Source: a bacterium (GTDB taxonomy: Bacteria; Desulfobacterota_D; UBA1144). Taken from it: DNA of 64,000 bases. Every line of letters begins with the position of its first letter. Position 1 is the stretch's first letter. Below are positions 49,676-60,475 of the stretch, one piece after another. The stretch spans positions 1-64,000 of the forward strand of contig JABILG010000019.1 of assembly GCA_018654605.1 (NCBI GenBank), written 5' to 3'. The notes under the pieces were generated by a model. That model saw only the letters and a list, made by a program, of their open reading frames with translations. It searched no databases and was not told where the DNA came from. Both the position numbers and the translations under genes were made by a program.

Positions 49676-51370
49676 TTATTTTTTAAGGGAATCCCAAACA
49701 TCTTGAGTGATTCCCTCTTCTCTAAGCTTAACCTTTTGGACTCGATTAGTAGGAGTTTTAGGTAAAGAATCTCTAAACCTTACAAATCTTGGAATCATAA
49801 ACTTTGGCATTATAGGTTTTAAAAAATCTATTAGGTTAACGGGATCAAGCTCCGCCCCTTCTTTTAAAACGATAACTATCATTAATTCATCTTCAGAGTG
49901 ACGGCCTTGTTCGTCTAGTTTTACGGCTATCGCTGCAGACTCTTCAATGCTGGGATGTGATGATATAAGATTCTCCACTTCAAAAGAACTAATATTTTCA
50001 CCTCTTCGTCTTATGTAGTCTTTGACTCTATCCATAAAGAAGATGTAGCCATCTTTGTCCATCCTACATAAGTCTCCAGTGTGAAACCACAGGTTTCGAA
50101 AGTCTGAAACAGTTTTTTCGGGCATTTTATAATAATAATGTAGGCAAATATTTGGAATTCTAGGTCTGAGAACAAGTTCGCCAGGAGTATCTCTTTCAAG
50201 TTCTTCATCAGTATCCGGATCAACAATCTTTATTTCATAGCCTGGTGATTCTTTTCCACAAGATCCAACCCTGAAAGGTTCGTTAGGTCTTGTAAATGTG
50301 CACTGACCTACTTCCGTTAGGCCATATCCTTCAGTAAAAAGAATATTAAATCTTTCCATAAATTCTTCAATAATGTCATGAGGTGCAGGGCTACCTAGGA
50401 CTAATTCGACATTATGATCTTTCTCTTCTGGAACCTTGGGCGCATTCCACATAAAATAGGACATTACTCCAACAAGATTAAATTTTGTAACCTTAAAATC
50501 TTTCATCCATTTCCAAAATTTGCTAGCAGAATATTTCTCTTCAACCACAATTTTACAGCCGCTAATCATAGCGGGATATACCCCCATTACCATTGCATTA
50601 GAATGAAAAAGAGGCAAACAGGTGAAAACTGTATCACTTTCTACAAGATCCATAATGGACGAGTAGTTTTGCGCAGATGAATAATCTGCTGCACATGGCC
50701 TAACAACACCTTTAGACTTCCCTGTTGTACCAGAGGTGTACATTAGCCTAGCATGATCCATATGGGTTATTTTAACTTTCGGTTCTTTTTCTGAACCATT
50801 AGATACAAACTCATTCCAGGATATGCATCTAGTTTTATTGTAACCACACGCGTTAAAGTTGTCGTCACCACTTCTAGTCCAAACAATTACTTCTTTAATA
50901 TTTGGAATTCTATCTTGTATGTTGGCTAAGCGCTCAAGGTACTCTTCTGCAATTATTATGATTTTAGAGTCCGAGCTTTCAATTATATATTGGAGGAAGT
51001 CCATTACATATGCGGTATTGATTGGAACCATAACGGATCCATTTTTTAAAATGCCAAACCAAGCTAAACATATCTCCAGCGAATTAGGCATGTAAACAGA
51101 TACTTTATCTGTTTTATTTATTCCTAACTTATCTAAAGAGTTTGCAATTTTATTAGCCTGAATATTAACTTCAGAAAAAGTGAGGGGTTTGTTATAGCTA
51201 AACTGTAAGAAATCTTTGTTTGGGTTTGAATTAGCTTGATCAATGAGAACTCTTGGAAGAGTCCAGTTTTTTTGGTTACTTTTTGTATTCCAATCATAAT
51301 CAAATTTATTTTTCCACCTATAGGTAGTAGGGTAGTTTAAATCTTTGATCGGAAATTTCTTTTTAGGCAT
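49676..51370 (-). CDS. AMP-dependent acyl-CoA synthetase/ligase
   Basis: LMYTSGTTGKSKGVV, EGYGLTEVGQ, WFHTGDLCRMDKDGYIFFMDRVKDYIRRRGENISSFEVE. Confidence 0.93.
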   Translation of the reverse strand: MPKKKFPIKDLNYPTTYRWKNKFDYDWNTKSNQKNWTLPRVLIDQANSNPNKDFLQFSYNKPLTFSEVNIQANKIANSLDKLGINKTDKVSVYMPNSLEICLAWFGILKNGSVMVPINTAYVMDFLQYIIESSDSKIIIIAEEYLERLANIQDRIPNIKEVIVWTRSGDDNFNACGYNKTRCISWNEFVSNGSEKEPKVKITHMDHARLMYTSGTTGKSKGVVRPCAADYSSAQNYSSIMDLVESDTVFTCLPLFHSNAMVMGVYPAMISGCKIVVEEKYSASKFWKWMKDFKVTKFNLVGVMSYFMWNAPKVPEEKDHNVELVLGSPAPHDIIEEFMERFNILFTEGYGLTEVGQCTFTRPNEPFRVGSCGKESPGYEIKIVDPDTDEELERDTPGELVLRPRIPNICLHYYYKMPEKTVSDFRNLWFHTGDLCRMDKDGYIFFMDRVKDYIRRRGENISSFEVENLISSHPSIEESAAIAVKLDEQGRHSEDELMIVIVLKEGAELDPVNLIDFLKPIMPKFMIPRFVRFRDSLPKTPTNRVQKVKLREEGITQDVWDSLKK

Positions 51371-52512
51371 TAAACAATAGCCTCTCTCGTTGGCACAGCA
51401 ACAATCATTTCCATAGTTAAGACTCTTATTTTATTGTCTACAATATTGGATACACCTTTAAAGCCAGCCTTTTCATAGGCTTTAAACCCAGCTTCTGTTA
51501 CAATTTTATCCCCGCAAAGTTGGATTGTTAAGATTCCAAAATCTTCTCTGTTTTTAATTACATCTTTATTTATGACCTTAAAAGAACCTGTAATTTTTTC
51601 ATCGTCATCATTTGTTGAACTGAACATTGATTGAATTATATCACTTGGATAGGTTGGAGCATCGTGTGAGCCAGAATTCATGCCCAAAAAGTATGCATAT
51701 GGAATATGTGAGCTAACCTCTCCTTCAACTGTAGATTTAATAGCGCCGCCATATCCTATAAAATTTGACTTTGGAGTGTGATGAACGCTCGCATCATTGA
51801 GAGTGGAAATTTGAAGCCAACTAAAATCCACTAGGTTTATAGATTTCGCAAAATCTCCCTCATAAATTTCATCTATTTCAAAATCTTCAAAAGACTTAAC
51901 CTTTTTTTGATTAAACTTACTAGGTAAGTTGTGAAACTTTAGTGGCATCATAGACTCTGTTAGGTTAATTCTCTCGGGTTGATCTTGTATGCTTGATTGT
52001 TTATCAAGAGTTGTCCCCCTTGTTGCTCTAACTAAGACTTGTCTTATGTACTCAAGGACAACTTTATTGTCTTGATTTGTAATTGTTGTTCTGACTTGAA
52101 CCGAACCATTTGAAGCGCCATCTTTTTTAACTTCGATTCCCAATACTTCTGAAGTTGCAAATAAAATATCACCCTCATATGCAGGTACACCATATCTCAA
52201 ATTTTTATATGAAAGATTCGCAATAGCATTAAATGATATATCATGAACACTTAACCCAAAGCCAACATTAAATAGATATCCTTGGCTGATTATAGAAGGG
52301 GATTCAATTCCAAAATTTTGTTTTTTAATCTCAATATTAGGATCTATGTATCCCAATGAGCCAGCCAGCTTTGAGTCCATTCCAAGTGCATAATTTTTAT
52401 TAAATTTTTTTATGTACTCTTTGTTTCTAAATGGGGTAACCTGGATTGCTCCATGATATAGTTTTTCTCCGGGTATAAATTCTTCGATATGTTTTGATGA
52501 AACTAAATCCAT
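51370..52512 (-). CDS. MaoC-like two-domain acyl-CoA dehydratase
   Basis: MaoC-like blocks (FIPGEKLYHGA..., YEGDILFATSEVLGIEVKKDGASNGSVQVRTTITNQDNKVVLEYIRQVLV); adjacent to acyl-CoA ligase. Confidence 0.7.
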   Translation of the reverse strand: MDLVSSKHIEEFIPGEKLYHGAIQVTPFRNKEYIKKFNKNYALGMDSKLAGSLGYIDPNIEIKKQNFGIESPSIISQGYLFNVGFGLSVHDISFNAIANLSYKNLRYGVPAYEGDILFATSEVLGIEVKKDGASNGSVQVRTTITNQDNKVVLEYIRQVLVRATRGTTLDKQSSIQDQPERINLTESMMPLKFHNLPSKFNQKKVKSFEDFEIDEIYEGDFAKSINLVDFSWLQISTLNDASVHHTPKSNFIGYGGAIKSTVEGEVSSHIPYAYFLGMNSGSHDAPTYPSDIIQSMFSSTNDDDEKITGSFKVINKDVIKNREDFGILTIQLCGDKIVTEAGFKAYEKAGFKGVSNIVDNKIRVLTMEMIVAVPTREAIV

Positions 52513-52561
52513 TTAAAACCTCCAAAATAATTAGTTAAGGTTACAATTATTAAGATTTTTA

Positions 52562-53290
52562 TCAACGCTCTTTATAAGTAAGATAGGAAACTAATATTCC
52601 TATCTCATAAAATAATACCAAGGGTACAAGCATAAAAAGCATTGAAAATACATCAGTTGTTGGAGTTAAGACTGCTGATATTATAGTTGAAATGAGTATG
52701 GAGTATTTTCTTTTTGAGGCTAAAAATCTACTTGAAGTTATACCAAATTTCGAGAGAATGTAGATTATTAAAGGGTATTCAAAGATTATTCCAAAACTAA
52801 GGATTATTGAAGACAAGAATCCTAGAGTATCGCTTACATTAGGGAGAGCTGTTATAGAGTTAGATGAATATTCATTAATTAGAATATTGAAAGTTACAGG
52901 TGCTACAAATCTATAACAACAGAATGCCCCTATGAAGAAAAGTAATGTTCCAACGACTATTACAAGGGCCGATGATTTTTTTTCGTTTTCATATAGCCCT
53001 GGTTTAATAAATGTCCATATCTCATAAATAATTAAAGGAAAGGTTAATATAAAACTTGTTAAAAAAGATATTCTTACATTTGATGATAATCCTTCAGCGG
53101 GTCTAGTGAATATGATTTTTGAGTTTGCTGGCAATGAGTCTGTGATTGGTATTAAAGCAAGCTCCATTAAGAGGTCTCTATAGTAAAATGCTGGTACAAA
53201 CAATATGACCATGATTAAAACTATTTTTATCAAGCTCGCACGTAAAATTCCAAAATGTTCTAAGAATGTCATTTTCTCTTGTGACCCCAT
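52562..53290 (-). CDS. tatC: Sec-independent protein translocase TatC
   Basis: Six-TM pattern, FLEHFGILRASL, EIWTFIKPGLYENEKK, FGIIFEYPLIIYIL. Confidence 0.92.
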   Translation of the reverse strand: MGSQEKMTFLEHFGILRASLIKIVLIMVILFVPAFYYRDLLMELALIPITDSLPANSKIIFTRPAEGLSSNVRISFLTSFILTFPLIIYEIWTFIKPGLYENEKKSSALVIVVGTLLFFIGAFCCYRFVAPVTFNILINEYSSNSITALPNVSDTLGFLSSIILSFGIIFEYPLIIYILSKFGITSSRFLASKRKYSILISTIISAVLTPTTDVFSMLFMLVPLVLFYEIGILVSYLTYKER

Positions 53291-53338
53291 TGTTAAATTT
53301 TATACCCAGCTATTTCCTTTTACAATTAATCCTTTTGA

Positions 53339-53367
53339 TTGACATTGTTTGAATGCTAAAATATATT
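53339..53367 (+). promoter_or_regulatory. sigma70-type promoter for serA-hisZ-purA
   Basis: TTGACA (53339-53344), 17 bp, TATATT (53362-53367); SD CGGAGG before TTG start at 53395. Confidence 0.7.
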
Positions 53368-53394
53368 TTTCTTTTGTAACTTCGGAGGAATATA

Positions 53395-54996
53395 TTGAAG
53401 ATATTAATAACTGACGGCTTGTCAAAAGAAGGACTTTCATTATTTGAGAGTCATAAAAATATAGATTTAGATGTTCGAAAGAAGATTGACAGAGAAGAGC
53501 TAAAAAAAATAATTAATAATTATGAGGCTGTAATAATAAGAAGTGCCACAACTATAGACGCTGAAATTATTAATCTTCTTGGACAAGACTTTAAGTTAAT
53601 CGGAAGAGCGGGAATTGGGGTTGATAATGTTGATATAAAGGCAGCTTCCAAGAAAGGTATCATTGTAATGAATACCCCGTCTGCAAATGCGATAACAACT
53701 GCTGAACACACTATTGCATTGTTATTCTCATTGGCAAGAAAAACACCTCAAGCCCATAGTTCAATGAAATCCTTAAAATGGGAACGTTCTAAGTTTCAAG
53801 GTACAGAGTTGTTTGGAAAGACTTTAGGATTAGTTGGTATGGGAAATATTGGAAGATTAGTTGCCGAAAGAGCAATAGGCCTGAAAATGAAAGTCATTGC
53901 TCATGATCCTTATATATTAAAAGGTACAAACTTAAATATGCCAGTTGAATTGGTTGATATGGACGAGGTATTTAAGATGTCTGATGTTATATCAGTTCAT
54001 ACACCATTAACTTCAACTACAAAGAACCTTATTTCAAAAGGATCAATCCAGATGATGAAAGATGGTGTCTTTATTATTAATTGTGCGAGAGGTGGGATTG
54101 TAAATGAAGATGATATTTCAGAGGCAATTTCATCAGGCAAGGTAGGTGGTTTAGCCTTAGATGTCTTTAATCCTGAGCCACCAGATTTTAAGTCTCCTAT
54201 CTTTGAATTAGACAACAATGTTGTACTTACTCCACACTTAGGTGCTTCAACTCAAGAGGCCCAAATGAAAGTAGGTATTGCAATGGCCGAACAGGTTGTC
54301 GAATTTGTAAATGATGGAGTTGTTTCAAATGCAGTAAACATGCCATCAATGAGCAATGAGGTCCTTAACGAGATTAGTCCATATTTAAATTTATGTGAAA
54401 AACTTGGAAACTTTATGGGTCAAACATGCAAATCAGGAGTTAAAGAGATAATTGTAGAGTATAGCGGTAATGTTGCGGAGACTAATGTTGCCCCTCTTAC
54501 TATCACTGCCTTGAAAGGTTATTTGTCGCCTATAATGAGTGCACCAGTTACTTATGTAAATGCTCCATTGATAGCTGAAGAGAGAGGTATAAAGATAACA
54601 GAAGCCAAAGTTTCCACGGAAGAGGAGTTTTCAAGTCTCGTATCCGTTATAATTAGAACAGATACTGAAAAACTATCAATTTCAGGATCGTTGTTTGGGA
54701 TGAAAGAAGCTAGGTTTACAAAATTAAATAAACACTCTATAGATTTAATTCCTGAGGGGAATATATTAATGATACAAAATTATGATAAACCAGGAGTTGT
54801 TGGCCTACTTGGAGCTGCACTTGGTGAAAAGAATATTAATATAGGCAGACTGTATTTAAGTAGGCAAGAAAATTCAGAGAAAGAAGATTATGCTTTAGCT
54901 TTCATCTCAGTAGATTCTCCTGTTTCAGAAGAAACTCTTGAGGATATCGCTAATTTATCTGAAGTTAAAAGCATAGATCAGGTAATTTTTGGATAA
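53395..54996 (+). CDS. serA: D-3-phosphoglycerate dehydrogenase (TTG start)
   Basis: GRAGIGVDNVDIKAASKKGIIVMNTP, GLVGMGNIGRLVAERA, NCARGGIVNEDDI, C-terminal ASB and ACT domains. Confidence 0.95.
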   Translation: MKILITDGLSKEGLSLFESHKNIDLDVRKKIDREELKKIINNYEAVIIRSATTIDAEIINLLGQDFKLIGRAGIGVDNVDIKAASKKGIIVMNTPSANAITTAEHTIALLFSLARKTPQAHSSMKSLKWERSKFQGTELFGKTLGLVGMGNIGRLVAERAIGLKMKVIAHDPYILKGTNLNMPVELVDMDEVFKMSDVISVHTPLTSTTKNLISKGSIQMMKDGVFIINCARGGIVNEDDISEAISSGKVGGLALDVFNPEPPDFKSPIFELDNNVVLTPHLGASTQEAQMKVGIAMAEQVVEFVNDGVVSNAVNMPSMSNEVLNEISPYLNLCEKLGNFMGQTCKSGVKEIIVEYSGNVAETNVAPLTITALKGYLSPIMSAPVTYVNAPLIAEERGIKITEAKVSTEEEFSSLVSVIIRTDTEKLSISGSLFGMKEARFTKLNKHSIDLIPEGNILMIQNYDKPGVVGLLGAALGEKNINIGRLYLSRQENSEKEDYALAFISVDSPVSEETLEDIANLSEVKSIDQVIFG

Positions 54997-56207
54997 TGAA
55001 CACCTTTTCATTACCTATAGGGATTAAAGAATATACGACCAAAGATGTAAGAAAGATTGACTTTATTTCGTCAGTTATCTTAGAGGAATCTGAATTGTGG
55101 GGATTTAAGAAAATTATAACTCCAATCTTTGAAAATATTAATTCTTTAAATGTTGGCTTAAAAGAGGAAACGATTAATAAGACAATTAAATTCATCGATC
55201 CTTTAAATGGAGACGTCTTAGGCCTTAGGTCCGATATCACTCCACAGATAGCAAGATATGTTTCAAATAACTATAAAACTGAAAAGATGCCACTTAGGCT
55301 AACTTACAATGAAAGAGTAGTTAGAAATAATTACAAAGAAACCGGAACAAAAAGAGAGGTCTTCCAAGTGGGTTGTGAGCTTATTGGGTCAAACTCATTA
55401 GAATCAGACTTAGAAATAATTTGTTTAGGAGTTTCAATTTTAAAGAAGTTAGGCTTTGTTAATCAAGTTGTAACATTAAATTCTTCATTATTATTAAACT
55501 TTATTTTTGAAAACTTGGAGCCTATCAAAGAAGATATCAAGTTGCTTTTTCATAAAAAAGATTACCAATCGATTGCAAATTTTAGTTCAGATAAAAGGTT
55601 AAATAGTAAGCAAAAGAATTTTATAAAAAAATATTTAAAACCATTAATTCAAAATAAAGCTATATCTTCAAAAGATTTACCATTAAAAGTTAAAGAAAGT
55701 ATCACAAGGATAAATTTAATAGAAAAAACAGTTTGTGCTACTTATCCATCGGTAGACTTAAGAGTAGATTTTCTTGATGTTAAAAATTTTGACTATTATT
55801 CAGGTATGACTTTTGATATTGCGGTTCCTGAAATATCTCAGATTGTTTTGTCTGGTGGTCGTTATGATGAACTTATAGGGAAGTATGGGAATGCCTTTCC
55901 TGCCGTTGGCCTGGCAGTTAATATTTTGCCATTAATTAAAACAGTAAATGCTGATCAGCTAGGCACGCCAATTGTAGTGATAGACTCAACTCACATTGAT
56001 ACTTTTTCATTATCAATTGATATAAAAGATTTTTTTACTTCACAGGGATTCATTGGAGTTTTGTCTAACAAGAGGAACACTTATAAAGATAAGTTTGATT
56101 TAAAGATTATGATTTCAAAAAATAGAAGCTTAACCTTGTACGATAGCAAGAATAAGAAAATTACTTCTTTTAAAAGTTTTTCCGATTTGCAAAAAGAGGA
56201 TTTTTAA
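54996..56207 (+). CDS. hisZ: ATP phosphoribosyltransferase regulatory subunit
   Basis: HisRS-like: LRSDITPQIARYV, RLTYNERVVR, FQVGCELIG, YYSGMTFDIAVPE; lacks anticodon-binding domain; matches short HisG. Confidence 0.9.
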   Translation: MNTFSLPIGIKEYTTKDVRKIDFISSVILEESELWGFKKIITPIFENINSLNVGLKEETINKTIKFIDPLNGDVLGLRSDITPQIARYVSNNYKTEKMPLRLTYNERVVRNNYKETGTKREVFQVGCELIGSNSLESDLEIICLGVSILKKLGFVNQVVTLNSSLLLNFIFENLEPIKEDIKLLFHKKDYQSIANFSSDKRLNSKQKNFIKKYLKPLIQNKAISSKDLPLKVKESITRINLIEKTVCATYPSVDLRVDFLDVKNFDYYSGMTFDIAVPEISQIVLSGGRYDELIGKYGNAFPAVGLAVNILPLIKTVNADQLGTPIVVIDSTHIDTFSLSIDIKDFFTSQGFIGVLSNKRNTYKDKFDLKIMISKNRSLTLYDSKNKKITSFKSFSDLQKEDF

Positions 56208-56208
56208 T

Positions 56209-57489
56209 TTGACTAAGAAAATAAAAAACTCAGTTTTTGTTGGCGCTCAATGGGGTGATGAAGGTAAGGGTAGAATAGTAGATCTGGTTTCCGAGAACTA
56301 TGATATCATCGCTCGTTTCCAGGGTGGAAGCAATGCTGGCCATACAATTATTATTAAAAATAAAAAAATTGTTTTACACCATATTCCTTCAGGGGTATTA
56401 AGGAAAGGAAAGGTTTCTGTAATCGGTAATGGCACTGTTGTTGACCTAGCTTCGCTTGTTAAGGAAATAAAGGGACTGAGGAAAAGTGGCTTTAATGTTT
56501 CAGGTAAAAACTTAAAACTAAGTTCTTTGGCTCATGTCGTTGCGCCATATCATAAGATAATCGACCAAGAAAGAGAATTAATGAAGGGTAATAAAGCAAT
56601 AGGAACAACAGGTAGGGGAATTGGACCGGCTTATGAGGACAAAGTCACAAGGAATGGTCTCAGGGTCATTGACCTAGAAGACAAGAAGCTTTTAAATGAA
56701 AAAATTAATAATATATTAAAAGAAAAAAATAAGATTATATCTAAGATATTTAAGAAAAAAGGATTCAGCAAGAAGCTGATCGTAGAAGAGTTATATAAAA
56801 ATTATCAATATCTTAAAGAGTTTGTTTCGGACACAGGAAAATTTCTCAATGAAAGTATAGCAAGAGATAAAAGAGTCTTATTTGAAGGTGCCCAAGGAGT
56901 GATGCTAGATATAGATTTTGGCACCTATCCTTTTGTAACCTCTTCTTCAACTATTTCTTCTAATGCCTCAGCTGGTTCAGGTGTCTCATTCACAAAGCTT
57001 GGAGATGTAACTGGTATATCTAAAGCTTATACAACTAGGGTTGGACATGGTCCATTTCCAACCGAAATGTTTGACGACCAAGGCTTAACTCTTCGTGAGT
57101 TTGGCACAGAGTATGGTGCAACAACTGGAAGACCTAGAAGGTGCGGATGGTTGGATCTTGTAGCTCTAGAATATGCTGTTACAGTTTCTGGTATAACTTC
57201 ATTGGTTCTTACGAAAGTTGATATATTATCGATTTTTAAGAAGATTAAAGTTTGTACTGGATATAAATTAGAAAACAAGAAACTATCATCGTACCCATTA
57301 AGCACAGTGGATTTGGCTAAGGTAACACCCATTTATAAAGAATTTCCTTCTTGGTCTATGGATGAATTATCTACAAATAAAGTTCCCAGAAGTCTAAAAT
57401 CCTTGATTAAATTTATCGAATCTTCCTTAAAGGTTAAGGTTACAATGCTATCTATAGGTCCAGAACGGGATGAAATTATTTATTTGTAA
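56209..57489 (+). CDS. purA: adenylosuccinate synthetase (TTG start)
   Basis: GAQWGDEGKGRIVDLVSE, GGSNAGHTI, GTTGRGIGPAYEDKVTRNGLRV, GATTGRPRRCGWLDLVAL. Confidence 0.97.
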   Translation: MTKKIKNSVFVGAQWGDEGKGRIVDLVSENYDIIARFQGGSNAGHTIIIKNKKIVLHHIPSGVLRKGKVSVIGNGTVVDLASLVKEIKGLRKSGFNVSGKNLKLSSLAHVVAPYHKIIDQERELMKGNKAIGTTGRGIGPAYEDKVTRNGLRVIDLEDKKLLNEKINNILKEKNKIISKIFKKKGFSKKLIVEELYKNYQYLKEFVSDTGKFLNESIARDKRVLFEGAQGVMLDIDFGTYPFVTSSSTISSNASAGSGVSFTKLGDVTGISKAYTTRVGHGPFPTEMFDDQGLTLREFGTEYGATTGRPRRCGWLDLVALEYAVTVSGITSLVLTKVDILSIFKKIKVCTGYKLENKKLSSYPLSTVDLAKVTPIYKEFPSWSMDELSTNKVPRSLKSLIKFIESSLKVKVTMLSIGPERDEIIYL

Positions 57490-58436
57490 GCCTCTATAAT
57501 TTTCTTTACTAATCTATGACGTACCACATCATTCTCATCAAAAGAGCAAAACTCTATTTCATCAACATCTTTCAAAATTGATTGAGCCTCTATCAGCCCC
57601 GACTTAGAACTTTTATCCAGGTCAACTTGTGTTATATCTCCTGTAATTACGCACTTAGAATTAAATCCAATACGAGTAAGAAACATTTTCATTTGAGATG
57701 AAGTAGTATTTTGAGCCTCGTCTAAGATTATAAATGCATCATTTAAAGTTCTTCCCCTCATAAACGCAATAGGTGCTATCTCAATAGTTTGCTTGTCAAT
57801 CAACCGTGAAACTGTATCAAAGTCTAGCATGTCGTTAAGGGCATCAAATAATGGTTTAAGATAAGGGTCAACTTTTTCATTTAAATCTCCAGGTAAAAAC
57901 CCAAGTTTCTCTCCTGCTTCAACTGCAGGTCTTGTAAGTACTATCTTTTTTACTTTCTTCATATTTAAGGATGCAACTGCAGTCGCAACTGCTAAATAGG
58001 TTTTACCCGTACCGGCTGGTCCTATTCCAAAGACAATATCGCTTTTCTTTATTGAATCTATATATAGTTTCTGATTAATACTTTTTGGTGCTATAGTTTT
58101 ACGATCCGTTGTAACACAAACAGTATCGAGGAAAATATCCTCAATAGTATGAGCTCTTTGGCTAAGTATCTTTAAGCCTGACTTGAAATCATTTTCGGAA
58201 GGAAAGTAGCCTTTCGAAATTATTTTATAAAAATTCTCAACTAAATCTTTTCCTAAGTTAACTTCTTTCGAAGGACCGATTAGAATTAATTCGTTTCCTT
58301 TAGAATGTATCTTAATGTTGAGTAGCTTTTCAATCGTAATAATATTAGATTGATTTGTACCATTTAAAATTTTAAACCAACTTAAATTATCGAAAATTAG
58401 CTTATCTTCAGTTATGGAATCTAACACAGGGCTCAT
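57480..58436 (-). CDS. PhoH family ATPase
   Basis: FGIGPAGTGKTYLAVATAV, LTRPAVEAGEKLGFLPGDLNEKVDPYLKPL, AFMRGRTLNDAFIILDEAQN. Confidence 0.95.
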   Translation of the reverse strand: MSPVLDSITEDKLIFDNLSWFKILNGTNQSNIITIEKLLNIKIHSKGNELILIGPSKEVNLGKDLVENFYKIISKGYFPSENDFKSGLKILSQRAHTIEDIFLDTVCVTTDRKTIAPKSINQKLYIDSIKKSDIVFGIGPAGTGKTYLAVATAVASLNMKKVKKIVLTRPAVEAGEKLGFLPGDLNEKVDPYLKPLFDALNDMLDFDTVSRLIDKQTIEIAPIAFMRGRTLNDAFIILDEAQNTTSSQMKMFLTRIGFNSKCVITGDITQVDLDKSSKSGLIEAQSILKDVDEIEFCSFDENDVVRHRLVKKIIEAYK

Positions 58437-59413
58437 AAGAATTTATAGAATAAATAGTAAACATAAAATAATAAAAATCCAACAATAGAATGAACATGTA
58501 TTGTTTTTTCTTTTTTACTTTTAAGATAATAAATAATGAAAAGTCCAAAAATAGCTATTTCTAAAGATACTAATAAAATCGAAGGAGGAAAACCTAACGT
58601 AATCGGTTTTGTGTTGAATATTAAGGCTATAATTCCAAAGATACATATGTTTGCTAAATTGCTACCTAAAACGTTACCAATAACAACATCATGTTTTCTA
58701 TATTTGAATATAGCCAGCAATGAAGTGAATATTTCCGGAGAAGATGAGGCCAAAGCAAAGTATATCGAGCCTATAAACGAAGAAGCAACCCCCAGATCAA
58801 TCTGTAGCTTTAATCCAGTCTTAACAAGAAATTCCGAACCAACTGCCAAGAGAGATACTCCTAGAACCACACGAATAATGGTTTTCTTTGTTGAAAAAAC
58901 TTTTGTTTCTTGTTTTAAGTAATTATTGGCTACTTTGTTAGATCTAAGGACGTATAAAATTATTGCAATAATCATTAATACAGAAAGTAATTTTTTAATT
59001 AATAAAGAGTCAAAAAGATTTAATCCATAAATGGAAAAGATTATGGTTGAAAAGATACTAATTGGTATAAAATTCTTAAATGAAAAAAAATTAAAAGAAA
59101 ATTTCTGATTAAATTTTATAAATATTGAAAGACCTAAAACTAAGCATATATTCGCAAAATTGCTTCCTAAAATTGTTCCATAAGCAATGGTAGATCCGCT
59201 AGAGAGGCTAATAGCTTTGGATAATACAAATAATTCTGGCAGGGATGTTGCCCATGCTATAAGAGTTATGCTGACAATCATCTCGGATATTTTTAATCTA
59301 GCAGCAGTAGACAAGGCTCCTGAAATTAAAAAATCTGCTCCGAAATAAAGCATCCCAATTGATGTAATTGTATATAAAAGAAGAAAGATATACTGATTCG
59401 AAATTAAATCCAT
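58433..59413 (-). CDS. calcium/sodium (CaCA-type) antiporter
   Basis: Repeated GTILGSNFANICLVLGLS and GNVLGSNLANICIFGI alpha-repeats; SLPELFVLSKA; SSPEIFTSLLA. Confidence 0.9.
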   Translation of the reverse strand: MDLISNQYIFLLLYTITSIGMLYFGADFLISGALSTAARLKISEMIVSITLIAWATSLPELFVLSKAISLSSGSTIAYGTILGSNFANICLVLGLSIFIKFNQKFSFNFFSFKNFIPISIFSTIIFSIYGLNLFDSLLIKKLLSVLMIIAIILYVLRSNKVANNYLKQETKVFSTKKTIIRVVLGVSLLAVGSEFLVKTGLKLQIDLGVASSFIGSIYFALASSSPEIFTSLLAIFKYRKHDVVIGNVLGSNLANICIFGIIALIFNTKPITLGFPPSILLVSLEIAIFGLFIIYYLKSKKEKTIHVHSIVGFLLFYVYYLFYKFL

Positions 59414-60333
59414 TAAGCTGTTAGGAGGTCTATGGCTTCAATGTATTTTTCCGAAGTTAGAGAGGCAATGTCCCTTGGAAGCTCAGGTGCTGGTGGATTT
59501 TTGTCCCAGCCTACAGAGGTTAAGTAGTCCCTAACAAACTGTTTGTCATAGCTTTGTTGTCCTCGACCTTCACCATATAAATCTTTGGGCCAGAATCGAG
59601 AGGAGTCTGGTGTTAATACCTCATCAATTAAGATAAGTTGGTCATCTATAAGGCCAAATTCAAATTTTGTATCTGCAATAATAATACCTTTCTCTTTAGC
59701 GTAATCATGAGCAGTAGAATATATCTTTATAGAAAAATCTCTTACTTTCTCTGCAAGATCTTGGCCGATTATTCCAACACATGATTCAAAATTAATGTTT
59801 TCATCATGCTCCCCTTGCTCTGCTTTTGTAGAAGGAGTGAAAATTGGAGTATCAAGTTTTTCTGATTCTACCAATCCATCTTTAAGCTTAATCCCGCAAA
59901 TAGTTCCTTCCTTCTTGTATTCGGACCACCCAGAGCCAGTAATATAACCTCGAACAATGCATTCTACAGCTAAAGGCTTAGCTTTCTTTACTATCATAGA
60001 CCTGCCTTTAAGTATTTCCTCGTGTTCTTTGAGTGTAGGATATTGCTCAACAACATTATCACTTATGAAATGGTTTTGAATTATATTTTCTGTTAGAGAA
60101 AACCAGAATTTAGATAGTTTTGTAAGAACTTCGCCTTTACCTAAAATTCCTGTTGGAAGAATCGAGTCGTAAGCAGAGATTCTATCACTTGATACAATTA
60201 ACAGTGAGTCACCCATATCATATAAATCTCTAACTTTTCCACGATTGATTAGGTTTTGATTTTTTAGGTTAGTTTGAAGTACAATATTTTTATTTTCTAT
60301 ATCCATTAAGTAATTATAAATTAATGAGAGCAA
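59413..60333 (-). CDS. purC: phosphoribosylaminoimidazole-succinocarboxamide synthase
   Basis: RGKVRDLYDMGDSLLIVSSDRISAYD, VECIVRGYITGSGW, FTPSTKAEQGEHDENI, DEVLTPDSSRFWP. Confidence 0.95.
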   Translation of the reverse strand: MLSLIYNYLMDIENKNIVLQTNLKNQNLINRGKVRDLYDMGDSLLIVSSDRISAYDSILPTGILGKGEVLTKLSKFWFSLTENIIQNHFISDNVVEQYPTLKEHEEILKGRSMIVKKAKPLAVECIVRGYITGSGWSEYKKEGTICGIKLKDGLVESEKLDTPIFTPSTKAEQGEHDENINFESCVGIIGQDLAEKVRDFSIKIYSTAHDYAKEKGIIIADTKFEFGLIDDQLILIDEVLTPDSSRFWPKDLYGEGRGQQSYDKQFVRDYLTSVGWDKNPPAPELPRDIASLTSEKYIEAIDLLTA

Positions 60334-60390
60334 AGAACAAAATTTGATTTATATTTTTGTCCTCTATACAATATTTCATTTAGGAAGTAT

Positions 60391-60462
60391 GAGCGCGTAG
60401 CTCAGGGGGAGAGCGCTTGCTTGACATGCAAGAGGTCGGTGGTTCAAATCCACTCGTGCTCA
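60391..60462 (+). tRNA. tRNA-Val (GAC anticodon; CCA not encoded)
   Basis: Cloverleaf: GAGCGCG/CGTGCTC acceptor, CTTGC-TTGACAT-GCAAG anticodon arm, GGTGG-TTCAAAT-CCACT T-arm. Confidence 0.93.
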
Positions 60463-60475
60463 TTGAATATTAATT

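Noticed and set aside
60463-60475. T-box or threonine attenuator upstream of thrS
   Set aside because: Only 13 nt lie between tRNA-Val and the start codon.
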